Assembly: GCF_004345425.1 (NCBI RefSeq)
Contig: NZ_SLVP01000002.1
Location: 791,652 to 855,651 of the forward strand
Reading direction: 5' to 3'
DNA: 64,000 bases
Source of the DNA: Paenibacillus sp. BK033
Lineage (GTDB): Bacteria > Bacillota > Bacilli > Paenibacillales > Paenibacillaceae
The position numbers and the translations under genes are program-made. Every line of letters begins with the position of its first letter. The stretch's first letter is position 1. Positions 43,707-51,978 of the stretch are shown here, piece by piece. A model generated the notes under the pieces. It was not told the origin of the DNA. It worked only from the letters and a program-made list of their open reading frames with translations, and ran no database searches.

Positions 43707-44717
43707 CTATCTTTTTCCTAGAAGCTCGGCCTTTCGACGGTTCCACAACGTATTATTCCTGATTTTGTACAATTTGTTGTCGAGAACCTTTTGGTACAGC
43801 TTCAGAACCGAGTCCGTCAAGATGATATCGGAGTACCGTGTTCTTACATAACGCCGGAGCTTTCGGGCCGCCGGCAGTCTCTTGCGGTTCTTGACCTTCG
43901 CCGCCATGTCTGAGGTCGTGCGGCACAGCAGCTGTGGCATGCCCCGAAGCACCTCAGTGACGCCGCCTTTCCGGAAGCCAAGCACGGGTGTGCCACTCGC
44001 CATCGATTCTACGAGGACTAGACCGAAAGGTTCATCCCACGTCGAGGTGAACAAGACGAAGCTGGCGTTTGCGAGCAGCTGGCGTTTGCGTTCACCGCCG
44101 ACGATGCCGACATAGCGGATATTTTTACCCAGATGCGGCTTGATTTTGGAGTTGTAATATTTCTTGTCGTTCAGCGTCCCGGCGATGATGAGCCTCTTTC
44201 CCGTTTTCTTGGCGACCTTGATGGCCAGGTGAACGCCCTTTTTTTTGATCACTCTCCCCAGGAAGAGCATGTAGTTCTGCTTGGTGGTCCTGAACGTGTA
44301 ATCATCCATGCGAATGCCGTTGTAGACGGCGTAGCCTCTTCGTTTCCCAAATTTACGCAGGATGAATTTGCTGACATAGACCGGAATCTGAATACGGCTA
44401 TCGCTTCCTTGGGAATGCGACTGGCCGATGGTAGGAATCGGCGGATTCGCCTTGGCGACGATGCCGTAATGATCATGTATGATGTCCACGTCGGGCGGGA
44501 GGTTTTTAATGATGAAGTCGAGCTGTTCTTTTCGATCGTTTGATTCATATTCGAACGTTTGGGTCGCGTTCGAGCTCGACCCTTTCTTGGCAAACAGAAA
44601 CACCTCGTGTCCCCGTTTGACCAATTCTTCAGTCAAATAATGAACCTCGCGCTGCGTGCCCCCGTAACCCTTCGGCGGGACAGGAATCGTATTCGTCGAG
44701 ATTAGAGCAATTCTCAA
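43707..44717 (-). CDS. Glycosyltransferase family 4
   Basis: The protein has 336 residues. The N-terminus MRIALISTNTIPVPPKGYGG with GTQREVHYLTEELVKRGHEV is typical of GT4 enzymes. The donor half has LFLGRVIKKKGVHLAIKVA, and EPFGLVLVESMASGTPVLGF supplies the EX7E motif. The C-terminus is unusually basic (RRYVRTRYSDI, WNRRKAEL). The acceptor is unknown. GC content is higher than in the cassette genes to its left, so it may be older chromosomal DNA or a different acquisition. Confidence 0.85.
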   Translation of the reverse strand: MRIALISTNTIPVPPKGYGGTQREVHYLTEELVKRGHEVFLFAKKGSSSNATQTFEYESNDRKEQLDFIIKNLPPDVDIIHDHYGIVAKANPPIPTIGQSHSQGSDSRIQIPVYVSKFILRKFGKRRGYAVYNGIRMDDYTFRTTKQNYMLFLGRVIKKKGVHLAIKVAKKTGKRLIIAGTLNDKKYYNSKIKPHLGKNIRYVGIVGGERKRQLLANASFVLFTSTWDEPFGLVLVESMASGTPVLGFRKGGVTEVLRGMPQLLCRTTSDMAAKVKNRKRLPAARKLRRYVRTRYSDIILTDSVLKLYQKVLDNKLYKIRNNTLWNRRKAELLGKR

Positions 44718-44852
44718 TTATCCCCCAGCTCCTTAGGTAAGTGTCTTTCCATAGGCATTCTTTATAGGATATGAACTGACTCCAGAGCATGGCACGGCTA
44801 ATTCAATCTGTATTCATTTTTAAACGCTTCTTAACTATCATACCCGTTCGTA

Positions 44853-45266
44853 TTATGAGGTCACCAGATCTTTCTGGTCGACCTCTTTTTTTTTCATTGT
44901 GTTATCACTAGCATTAGAAAGTAAACTATGTATACGATCTACTTCCTCCTTGGTCTCTATATTTAAGGCTAAAATGAACTCAGGAGAGAGAGGCTTAAGT
45001 GACCGTAGGGAACGAGGCGTCAGACTTAGCCTCGCAGGGTTGCCCGGCTGCCACGCTTCCCCGAAATCACTCTGCCGGACCGATACCCTTATTTCCTCAT
45101 GCTCATTCGCCAATTTCCTAGCCACCGGCAAGAACTTTATCCCATAACAAAAAAGTCCGCGAATTTCACGGACTTGAATGTGCATAATGTTCATCCGACA
45201 GTTTTTGTCGTAGTAAAATGTCCGTTGTGGTTTTCCGGTTTCAGCGGAATTCACTACGTTCAGCAT
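44853..45266 (-). CDS. Unknown protein, about 137 residues
   Basis: The start is ATG at 45266 behind AAGGAGAG; the frame is open to 45314. MLNVVNSAETGKPQRTFYYD, then IRGLFCYGIKFLPVARKLAN and a Ser/Leu/Arg-rich middle (RLSLTPRSLRSLKPLSPEF) lead to a charged tail. I recognise no family. A hairpin GAGGTC...GACCTC overlaps its stop codon and would terminate transcription coming from the plus strand (TTTTTTTT follows there). It probably forms an operon with the 59-residue gene upstream. Confidence 0.5.
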   Translation of the reverse strand: MLNVVNSAETGKPQRTFYYDKNCRMNIMHIQVREIRGLFCYGIKFLPVARKLANEHEEIRVSVRQSDFGEAWQPGNPARLSLTPRSLRSLKPLSPEFILALNIETKEEVDRIHSLLSNASDNTMKKKEVDQKDLVTS

Positions 45267-45398
45267 AATTCTCTCCTTGCTATCGCTGATTTCCATAAGC
45301 TGTGGTTCCACCACCGAACTTTTCGTGGTTTACGTTCTAGGCTTCTTTTGCTGTCTTTTTTCACCCATTCCTCTTTAGAAAGGTCTTGCTTGCAAGCA

Positions 45399-45578
45399 TT
45401 ACTTTGGAATTGCGGCTACTATTAAATCCTGATCTGTTTCTAAGATCGAGCGACTAAAACTTATCTCATCTTGGCCGGCTACTCTAATTTGCTGAACTAC
45501 CAAAAACTTTAATTGTGCAACTGATTTATCCTTACCTAAAACAAGTACTTCATCAAGTTTCATTGAAGATTGAAACAT
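45399..45578 (-). CDS. Unknown 59-residue protein
   Basis: ATG at 45578 follows GGAGGGG at 7 nt, a strong ribosome site. The product begins MFQSSMKLDEVLVLGKDKSV and ends SILETDQDLIVAAIPK. It has alternating beta and helical character and no recognised domain. It lies 132 nt upstream of the gene at 44853 on the same strand. Confidence 0.5.
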   Translation of the reverse strand: MFQSSMKLDEVLVLGKDKSVAQLKFLVVQQIRVAGQDEISFSRSILETDQDLIVAAIPK

Positions 45579-46222
45579 TTATCTGCCCCTCCAATTAAAC
45601 CATCATTATCGCTTTATTATAACGAACATATGATCGGGATGACAACCGGGTAGTATTGGCCGCCAATGCTCCTCACTACAAGAACTTCCATACGAATTCT
45701 TTGAGATTAACTATGTTCTTTTCATGAATTCAGCGCTTTTATCTATAGTGTAGATCAATTTGTTATCGTGAAGCTAAGAAAAAGCCACGTGGAAAAGCCA
45801 CACTCATGCGTGAGTGAATCCGTTAAAATTTAGTATCTACAGCCGGTAATTTCAACAGCGAGCTTTCACTACTATCTTTCGTCCAACTGCTTACCACCTA
45901 TAGGATCTCCTCCGCCTAGTAGCTTTCTTGGCTGTTTACTTTCAGGAGACGTTAAGCTCTCCATTGATTACGTCAACCGACTTCTTCTCGGAATCAAGTC
46001 CTCCCCACCTTCAGAGCAATATGTTGTATTGGAATTCCCAAGTTGCATGCTTATCCTACTCTACTTGTCAATTTGGTTATCCCTACTGATCCGGGCTTTC
46101 CTTCACATCCCTCCGACCCTGACTCGCGAAAAGTACGTCGATTAGTGCTTCCGTAAACTCCCAAGTCGTTTGCGCTGTCAAGCGCACAAACAGCCGGTGT
46201 ACTCTCACCGACTGTTTGTGCG
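45579..46222. other. Gene-free stretch to the left of the Tn7-like genes
   Basis: No gene is supported. A 17-bp inverted repeat closes it on the right (GCGCACAAACAG.CGGTG / CACCG.CTGTTTGTGCG, about 46178-46222), abutting the last transposon gene as a terminator-like hairpin. The stretch 45831-46170 has the look of structured or mobile-element DNA on the minus strand, but I could not assign it. Confidence 0.4.
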
Positions 46223-46537
46223 TTAAATCCTATAAGGATCTCTCATTCTTTCTTTTAGTGAATTCAGTGCCTGATAATAGCTTTCTAAGATTTCAGCAGG
46301 TATATCTTTAGGAGTTTCAACTGAGATAGCAATTTCAAACCCACCAGTATCTAATAATATAAGGTGCTCTGGATCTTCAGGGCAATGAAGAACTGGTATG
46401 GTCCAGTCACCACTTCGACGTGCTAGTTCAAACCATTGGTGTTTAATCATTTGACCATTAGTGAAAATTTTACCATTGAATTCAATTCCCTTACTTGTAA
46501 CTAAAGCCATATTAACATTGATATCCCTAATAATCAT
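46223..46537 (-). CDS. Small last gene of the Tn7-like module
   Basis: The start is ATG at 46537 (MIIRDINVNMALVTSKGIEF), with GGGGAGATG 6 nt upstream; the frame also runs back into the TniQ gene. The product has 104 residues: a compact alpha/beta protein with GKIFTNGQMIKHQWFELARRSGDW, HCPEDPEHLILLDTGG and a C-terminal helix. I recognise no family. Its position after tniQ is where tnsE lies in Tn7, but it is far too short to be TnsE. Confidence 0.6.
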   Translation of the reverse strand: MIIRDINVNMALVTSKGIEFNGKIFTNGQMIKHQWFELARRSGDWTIPVLHCPEDPEHLILLDTGGFEIAISVETPKDIPAEILESYYQALNSLKERMRDPYRI

Positions 46538-46565
46538 TTCAACATCTCCCCAAGAATTTAATCGG

Positions 46566-48311
46566 CTATAAATCGATAAATTTGATGTCACTACCCAAGG
46601 ATTTTCTAATAACTTCGATTTTATGGACCTTGTAATAGTATCTTTTCCTACCATCTTTCATAATCATCGTGAAATCAGGATCAATATGATGTTCGCTTAG
46701 AATTTTCTTTAATCTTCTTTCACCAACTCGAAATACCTTTATGATGTCAGCCTGTGTATAGCCAACATGCTGTTGCTGTTCTTTCTTAATCTCTTCAAGA
46801 CATTTAAGTAACTCATCTTCTCTATAATAGTTGTCTCGTAGAGTTCCAGCATTAGTTAAACATTTAGGATGCAACATATCTCTAATCGTGAACTCGATTA
46901 AATGCGCAATGCTCAGCCCATTAACGGAATACTTTATTAAAGCCTTGTTCAGTGGTAAACATCCTTTTATTGAAGTTGCCTCCTTACCTCTACATTTTCC
47001 CAATAGAATTAGAACATCTTGGCGATATACTTTACCGTAGCTCTCTGATTCTTTCTGTTCCATTGGTAACAAACCAACATTAATTATTTTTTGAACGGAT
47101 GTCTTAGTAACACCTAACATTAATGCAACCTCTCCTCTAGAAATCCTCGATTTTTGATCTTCGAGATAGCTTTGAAACATTGTCGAGTCTATCCAATATT
47201 GTGATTTTGCATCTTTGGTACTAATATCTAAACTTATTTCACCTATATTATTTAGTTGACTGAGTTTCTCATAACTAGTTCCGATGTCTTTTCTAATTTC
47301 TTCTCGTCGCACACGAGTCCGCTTTGAAAGTAGTTTGGGATCCCCTTTAAATACTGAGAAATCTTTTCTTACCTCACCACAGTCAACCTGTCTCACAAAG
47401 AAGTCCTTGTATGCATTCTCTATATCAGTGAATGCTTTATCCTCAAATAAGCGCACAAATCGCTGTAACTTATCATATCTATTTCTCTTAGAAGTCCTCT
47501 CGAGAAAATAATCTAAGACAATGTAAAAATTATCCGGGAATCCTAAGTACATCCAATAGACATTAGCTACTGCTAGAGCAGCATTATAGCTGTCCCTTTT
47601 TTGATCTCTTCGTTTGTGAAAAATGCTCAAGCTGCTATTACTAGTATTTGTTAAGTCCCGCGCTCCTTCTAGAAGATGAAAGCTATGAAATGCTAAGGTT
47701 ACAAAATGAGCAGATGTATACTTGCCAAACACCAAATAATCATCCACAGAACAAAAGTTGTATATGGCTCGTTGAGATTCAAGAACGATACCAGAAGTTA
47801 AAATTGAAGTGGTTAAACTCATTGGAGAACTTCCAAACAGAAAGTTGCAATTATTACAAATACCTCTCGTGAAGTCCCAAAGATTAATTGATTGCTTGCA
47901 ATTAGAGCAAGCTTCTATTAATACTTGCTGATGTAACACACAACAATGGAGACAATTTATGCTCCAAGCATATCGATGATATCTCTTTTGCTTAATACAT
48001 AGAGGACAATATTTTATTTTGTTCTTTATAACCATTTTCAAATAGTTGTCAACTCCGAACTTAGTTTTTAATCGTTTGGCATTATTATTGAAAATAGAAG
48101 GCCCTTCAACTACAAGCAGTTTATTTAGGGTTGTCATTTCGGAGTCTGTGAAGTCATTATTATGATTTTTTAAAAGAGGCTTAGTCATGTAGCATGATAA
48201 CGGAGTTGGAGAACCAAAATAGTTATTTACTAAAGATCGATAAAAGTAACCAGCGACACTTTCATCCCGTTCCATCATGGAACGAATTGGCAACGGATTA
48301 ACCCTTCCCAT
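46566..48311 (-). CDS. TniQ/TnsD-family target-selection protein, first copy
   Basis: The protein has 581 residues. The N-terminal TniQ domain has ESVAGYFYRSLVNNYFGSP and zinc-finger pairs in YCPLCIKQKRYHRYAWSINC, LHCCVLHQQVLIEACSNC and GICNNC. The C-terminal half has helix-turn-helix-like stretches (RGEVALMLGVTKTSVQKII, YTQADIIKVFRVGERRLKKI). TniQ/TnsD proteins bind the target DNA and recruit TnsC. It lies downstream of, but separated from, the second TniQ by an XRE gene on the opposite strand. Confidence 0.85.
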   Translation of the reverse strand: MGRVNPLPIRSMMERDESVAGYFYRSLVNNYFGSPTPLSCYMTKPLLKNHNNDFTDSEMTTLNKLLVVEGPSIFNNNAKRLKTKFGVDNYLKMVIKNKIKYCPLCIKQKRYHRYAWSINCLHCCVLHQQVLIEACSNCKQSINLWDFTRGICNNCNFLFGSSPMSLTTSILTSGIVLESQRAIYNFCSVDDYLVFGKYTSAHFVTLAFHSFHLLEGARDLTNTSNSSLSIFHKRRDQKRDSYNAALAVANVYWMYLGFPDNFYIVLDYFLERTSKRNRYDKLQRFVRLFEDKAFTDIENAYKDFFVRQVDCGEVRKDFSVFKGDPKLLSKRTRVRREEIRKDIGTSYEKLSQLNNIGEISLDISTKDAKSQYWIDSTMFQSYLEDQKSRISRGEVALMLGVTKTSVQKIINVGLLPMEQKESESYGKVYRQDVLILLGKCRGKEATSIKGCLPLNKALIKYSVNGLSIAHLIEFTIRDMLHPKCLTNAGTLRDNYYREDELLKCLEEIKKEQQQHVGYTQADIIKVFRVGERRLKKILSEHHIDPDFTMIMKDGRKRYYYKVHKIEVIRKSLGSDIKFIDL

Positions 48312-48476
48312 ATATCATCACTCTCCCTAGTTCTCTATAAATCTATAACTCTAGTAAAAGCATGCCCTAGAAAGATATAAATAATACATATAGATAGTAT
48401 TTTTATAATAATGCTATCAACAATTATATATCACAGAAATCATGGCTTGTTTACACTTTACTTGAGGTGTATAACT

Positions 48477-48821
48477 ATGTCGGAACAAATTCTTAAGCTA
48501 CTTGGCAGCCGAATTAGGGAATTACGTAAGAATCTAGGGCTCTCTCAAGAACAATTGGCAGAAAGAGCCGGCTTTCATTATACATATATTGGAAGTGTAG
48601 AGCGAGCTGAAAAGAACATATCTACATTGAACTTATCCAAGATAGCCACTGCTCTTGAAGTTGGAGTATATGACCTCTTCTTGTACGATAAAATCACTCA
48701 TAAAACAGCAAATAAAGGATCAGATTTGAATGATATTTTCAACTTGCTAAGTGAACTTGAAATTAATGATGTTAGAAAAATTCGGAATATCATTTATGAG
48801 ATGTATGGAAAAAAGAAATAG
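48477..48821 (+). CDS. XRE-family transcriptional regulator
   Basis: The start is ATG at 48477 (MSEQILKLLGSRIRELRKN) behind GAGGTG; the frame is open from 48411. The product has 114 residues. The helix-turn-helix is LGLSQEQLAERAGFHYTYIGSVERAEKNIS, followed by LNLSKIATALEVGVYDLF. A short C-terminal helix probably dimerises. It diverges from the first tniQ gene and is convergent with the second. It is a good candidate for the control of transposition genes. Confidence 0.88.
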   Translation: MSEQILKLLGSRIRELRKNLGLSQEQLAERAGFHYTYIGSVERAEKNISTLNLSKIATALEVGVYDLFLYDKITHKTANKGSDLNDIFNLLSELEINDVRKIRNIIYEMYGKKK

Positions 48822-48857
48822 CGGAGGCTGCCAATTATCAGCCCTCCGCTATTTTTA
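48820..48857 (+). terminator. Terminator after the XRE gene
   Basis: AGCGGAGGCTG / CAGCCCTCCGCT with an 8-nt loop is followed by ATTTTT. Confidence 0.8.
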
Positions 48858-48914
48858 CTATTCTTCGGTCTCTTTACCATGAATGAGTTGTACAAAATCG
48901 GCACCAGCCAGCGG

Positions 48915-50909
48915 CTATCCCAAGATAGCCTTTCTCCAATGCTCAACTGTTGGATTTGTTTTTACGAATTCTTCAATTGTATCAGGTGTCATCTTACTCT
49001 GTAACAAAACTTGAATAACGGCATTGATAATCGGGTAGAGACCATGTATACGAATATACTTTCTCTCTATTCCACTCTCTGATGCAATATGTTCCTGTGA
49101 TAATGTCGTCCCTTCACGATAAAGTTTCACTACAACCGCAATGCATTTATTGAGACGAAGGCTTTCAATATGCTGTATATATAAATCGTTGATTTTAACC
49201 TTTTGTTCCATATACCACACTAATAATTCTGGCATATGCCTTGTCAGCCACTTCGCTCCTTTACCCATCTTCTCATAAAAAGAACTATCAGAAATTGTAT
49301 CCTTGTTTTCTTCACATTCCTTGAGGATACTTTTTGCAAGTCCCCATAATCTTTCTTTTTCATCATGATGTACTTCAGGTTGCTCTCGACTATCTTTAGC
49401 CTTAACCGCCTGTTCTTTAGGGGCACTCTCATCACTTATTCGTTCATCAATTAAGCTTGAACTATATGACTCAGAAAATAAAATTTGAACTCCCGGGTGA
49501 AAGAAATGATAATAATATTCCCGTTGACTCCAGTTAAAAAGTCGACGGGCAAGTTTGATTTTTGATCCTTTCATATCTATTAGAATACGGAATAATGGAA
49601 TTGGATCTTTAATTTCATCAAAAGTTTTATATTTCTTTGTAACTCTAGAGTTCAATAAATTATGTCTGAGCAAATACGCTATATACATCGAGGCCAAGAA
49701 CAAACAATTTGCAAGCGAACCATTGTCTTCTTCATGTAGTACAGTTGCAAATTTGTATAAGCTGTTGCCTGAGTTTAATAATGTTACTCCAAGGTTATAA
49801 GCATTTTCAATAATTTTTTCTGATTCAACCCACTCCCCCTCTCCGTTATCTTCAAAACCGTACTTTACAGAACAAAATTTACAGAAATATGGATTCCGTA
49901 GCAACTCATAGTTTTTTTTCAAAGCATTACCTTTTATTCTCAATTTAGTTAATCCACTACCATTTCCAAATGAAATACACCATGGAGATAAGCAACGTCT
50001 CTCACTCCTACGTTCTTCATCGAGAACACTTAGAATATAATCGTCTGGAACAATCAATTCGTAAAAATGTTTAGATTTTATTCCCCTTTTTAACAACTGC
50101 GAACGAATTAGTTGTAAAGTAACAATGTATCTCTTTTTAACATCAGTCTCTCCATTCACATATGCCAACAATCGACAAATCTGATCTCTTGATAACTGAA
50201 TTCTATCCCGATCCAATAATACCCCGTTATTTTGAGCAATATAAAGCATTTTCAATGCTGTGTTTTGTCCTATTGATAATCCCCATATTTGAGATGGATA
50301 TTTAGGTCTATGGGCTAGCATATACCTCCACTCTTCATAAACCTTTCTCTGGTCTTCAACTAAATGTTCATCATCACAAGGTCTAAATTTCATACTCAAA
50401 TCACCTAAGCAATGCGGACATTTACCATAAGCTAATTCTATCTTTAGATATGGTATTGGCTTAGAGCAACAGGGACACATACACTCCAAATAGACTTCAT
50501 GTTCATCGCATATTTGCAACTCGTTTACTTGCCAGAGAAGTTTAAATCTCGGTTGCTTCTTTAGGCATTTGGGACAATACTTGCGCTTCCTCTTTTCAAT
50601 TGTATTTCCTATGAATGACCATCCCGATGTATCCTCTTCATCTCTAAATGACTCCATCAAAATAGAAAAAGTGGCGGAACGTATATGTTCTCCACTAATA
50701 TCCATCTCTTCACATATTTTTTTTATATTCAAAGAGATATTACAATGCACATCAATACTATATGCGTACTTAAAAATTTCATCATTGTACCATCCAAACA
50801 CTTCTTTTAAATCCGTGTAGTATGCCTTAGCAAGACGCATGAAATAGGAACTTAGAGATTCTTCATCAAACAGTACAGGTCGAATACAACGTTGCTTATG
50901 CGGATTCAT
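48915..50909 (-). CDS. TniQ/TnsD-family target-selection protein, second copy
   Basis: The start is ATG at 50909 (MNPHKQRCIRPVLFDEESLSSYFMRLAKAYY) behind GAAGGAGAT, 14 bp inside the end of tnsC. The product has 664 residues. The TniQ zinc-ribbon set is present: KYCPKCLKKQPRFKLLWQV, LQICDEHEVYLECMCPCC and YGKCPHC, with another pair in YFCKFCSVKYG. The long C-terminal part has LARRLFNWSQREYYYHFF and SQEHIASESGIERKYIRIHG helices. Length and place directly after tnsC fit TnsD, which recognises a chromosomal attachment site. Confidence 0.85.
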   Translation of the reverse strand: MNPHKQRCIRPVLFDEESLSSYFMRLAKAYYTDLKEVFGWYNDEIFKYAYSIDVHCNISLNIKKICEEMDISGEHIRSATFSILMESFRDEEDTSGWSFIGNTIEKRKRKYCPKCLKKQPRFKLLWQVNELQICDEHEVYLECMCPCCSKPIPYLKIELAYGKCPHCLGDLSMKFRPCDDEHLVEDQRKVYEEWRYMLAHRPKYPSQIWGLSIGQNTALKMLYIAQNNGVLLDRDRIQLSRDQICRLLAYVNGETDVKKRYIVTLQLIRSQLLKRGIKSKHFYELIVPDDYILSVLDEERRSERRCLSPWCISFGNGSGLTKLRIKGNALKKNYELLRNPYFCKFCSVKYGFEDNGEGEWVESEKIIENAYNLGVTLLNSGNSLYKFATVLHEEDNGSLANCLFLASMYIAYLLRHNLLNSRVTKKYKTFDEIKDPIPLFRILIDMKGSKIKLARRLFNWSQREYYYHFFHPGVQILFSESYSSSLIDERISDESAPKEQAVKAKDSREQPEVHHDEKERLWGLAKSILKECEENKDTISDSSFYEKMGKGAKWLTRHMPELLVWYMEQKVKINDLYIQHIESLRLNKCIAVVVKLYREGTTLSQEHIASESGIERKYIRIHGLYPIINAVIQVLLQSKMTPDTIEEFVKTNPTVEHWRKAILG

Positions 50910-51864
50910 CGTTGTCTTGATCTCCTTCTTCAATTTCCATAATCTTCGCCATATCCTCTTCAGCAAAACTTCCAATAACATTCAACTGAGCTTCTAAGAG
51001 GACAGCACCATCTATATTTTCTAGGATTGAGAAATCTTTAAAATTCTCATCAAAGACTCCCACTAAATCCATCGCTTCTCTTATGATTGGTTTTATCCAT
51101 CCCACTAGTCCGCGAGTTATTTCAAATAAAGTTGGAGCAAATGCACTATCAGGTGAGGACCAATCCAGTACAATTGGAGCTGGAGGTGCCAATTGTTCTT
51201 CTAATGACTTCAAAAAGCTTAAAAATGATTCATCACAAGATTTAAAATGACCAAGTACTGTCCTTGGATACCTCCGTAAATGTTGCGTATTTAAAGTCCT
51301 TAGTTCCTCAATAGCATGTGTTCCAACACAGACCAAGCAAACATCCGCAGAGTTTGCAATATCTTTAATGTTTTCCATAACTGCCTTACGCTGGACATAT
51401 GTAGAGGCTAGCAAATAATCCATTTCATCAATAATAAGCATCTCCACTTCCAACTTTCTCAACAATGAAAAAGCTTGGTGTTTTATTTTGTCAATATCTA
51501 AATTTGAGGTTGGGAAATAAGGGTCAATACTCCTCAATATATTGTTGTAGAACCCTTTATAAGTAAATGGTATAGGAAGCGGCATATATAATACTGGCCT
51601 AGTATTGTACCAAAGCCCTTCCACTTCGTCATATTTTCTTATTGAAATGGCCCGTTTACGATATTTTTTTGTACATTGCGTCTTACCAGACCCAGGTAAT
51701 CCTTCAATAAACAAGTTGATTGGTGAATCATCACTCTCATCAATTGATTTTTTATTTTTCCGATTCCGGTCGAGACGATTCCAAATTCTTGTTATCTCTG
51801 GGTGTTCAACATACAAGTTTTCAACTCGTTTTTGGAAAGCTCTAAATTCTGATTCTGCTCCCAC
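50896..51864 (-). CDS. tnsC: TnsC-like AAA+ ATPase
   Basis: I prefer GTG at 51864 (encoding VGAESEFRAFQKRVENLY), because AAGGGGGAG lies 6-7 nt upstream; the frame is open to 51960. The product has 322 residues. Walker A is IEGLPGSGKTQC, Walker B is MLIIDEMDYLLAS, and sensor residues lie in LVCVGTHAIEEL. TnsC links the target-bound TniQ protein to the TnsAB transposase and confers target immunity. It overlaps the following tniQ by 14 bp. Confidence 0.9.
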   Translation of the reverse strand: MGAESEFRAFQKRVENLYVEHPEITRIWNRLDRNRKNKKSIDESDDSPINLFIEGLPGSGKTQCTKKYRKRAISIRKYDEVEGLWYNTRPVLYMPLPIPFTYKGFYNNILRSIDPYFPTSNLDIDKIKHQAFSLLRKLEVEMLIIDEMDYLLASTYVQRKAVMENIKDIANSADVCLVCVGTHAIEELRTLNTQHLRRYPRTVLGHFKSCDESFLSFLKSLEEQLAPPAPIVLDWSSPDSAFAPTLFEITRGLVGWIKPIIREAMDLVGVFDENFKDFSILENIDGAVLLEAQLNVIGSFAEEDMAKIMEIEEGDQDNDESA

Positions 51865-51978
51865 TATTAGCTCCCCCTTAAATATGAATATACCAATTAT
51901 ATTTATTGCCTTAATAATCATCATATAAACGTAAAAAAGAGAATTAGTTTTGGGAACCAATCCTCCAATTTTAACGAT

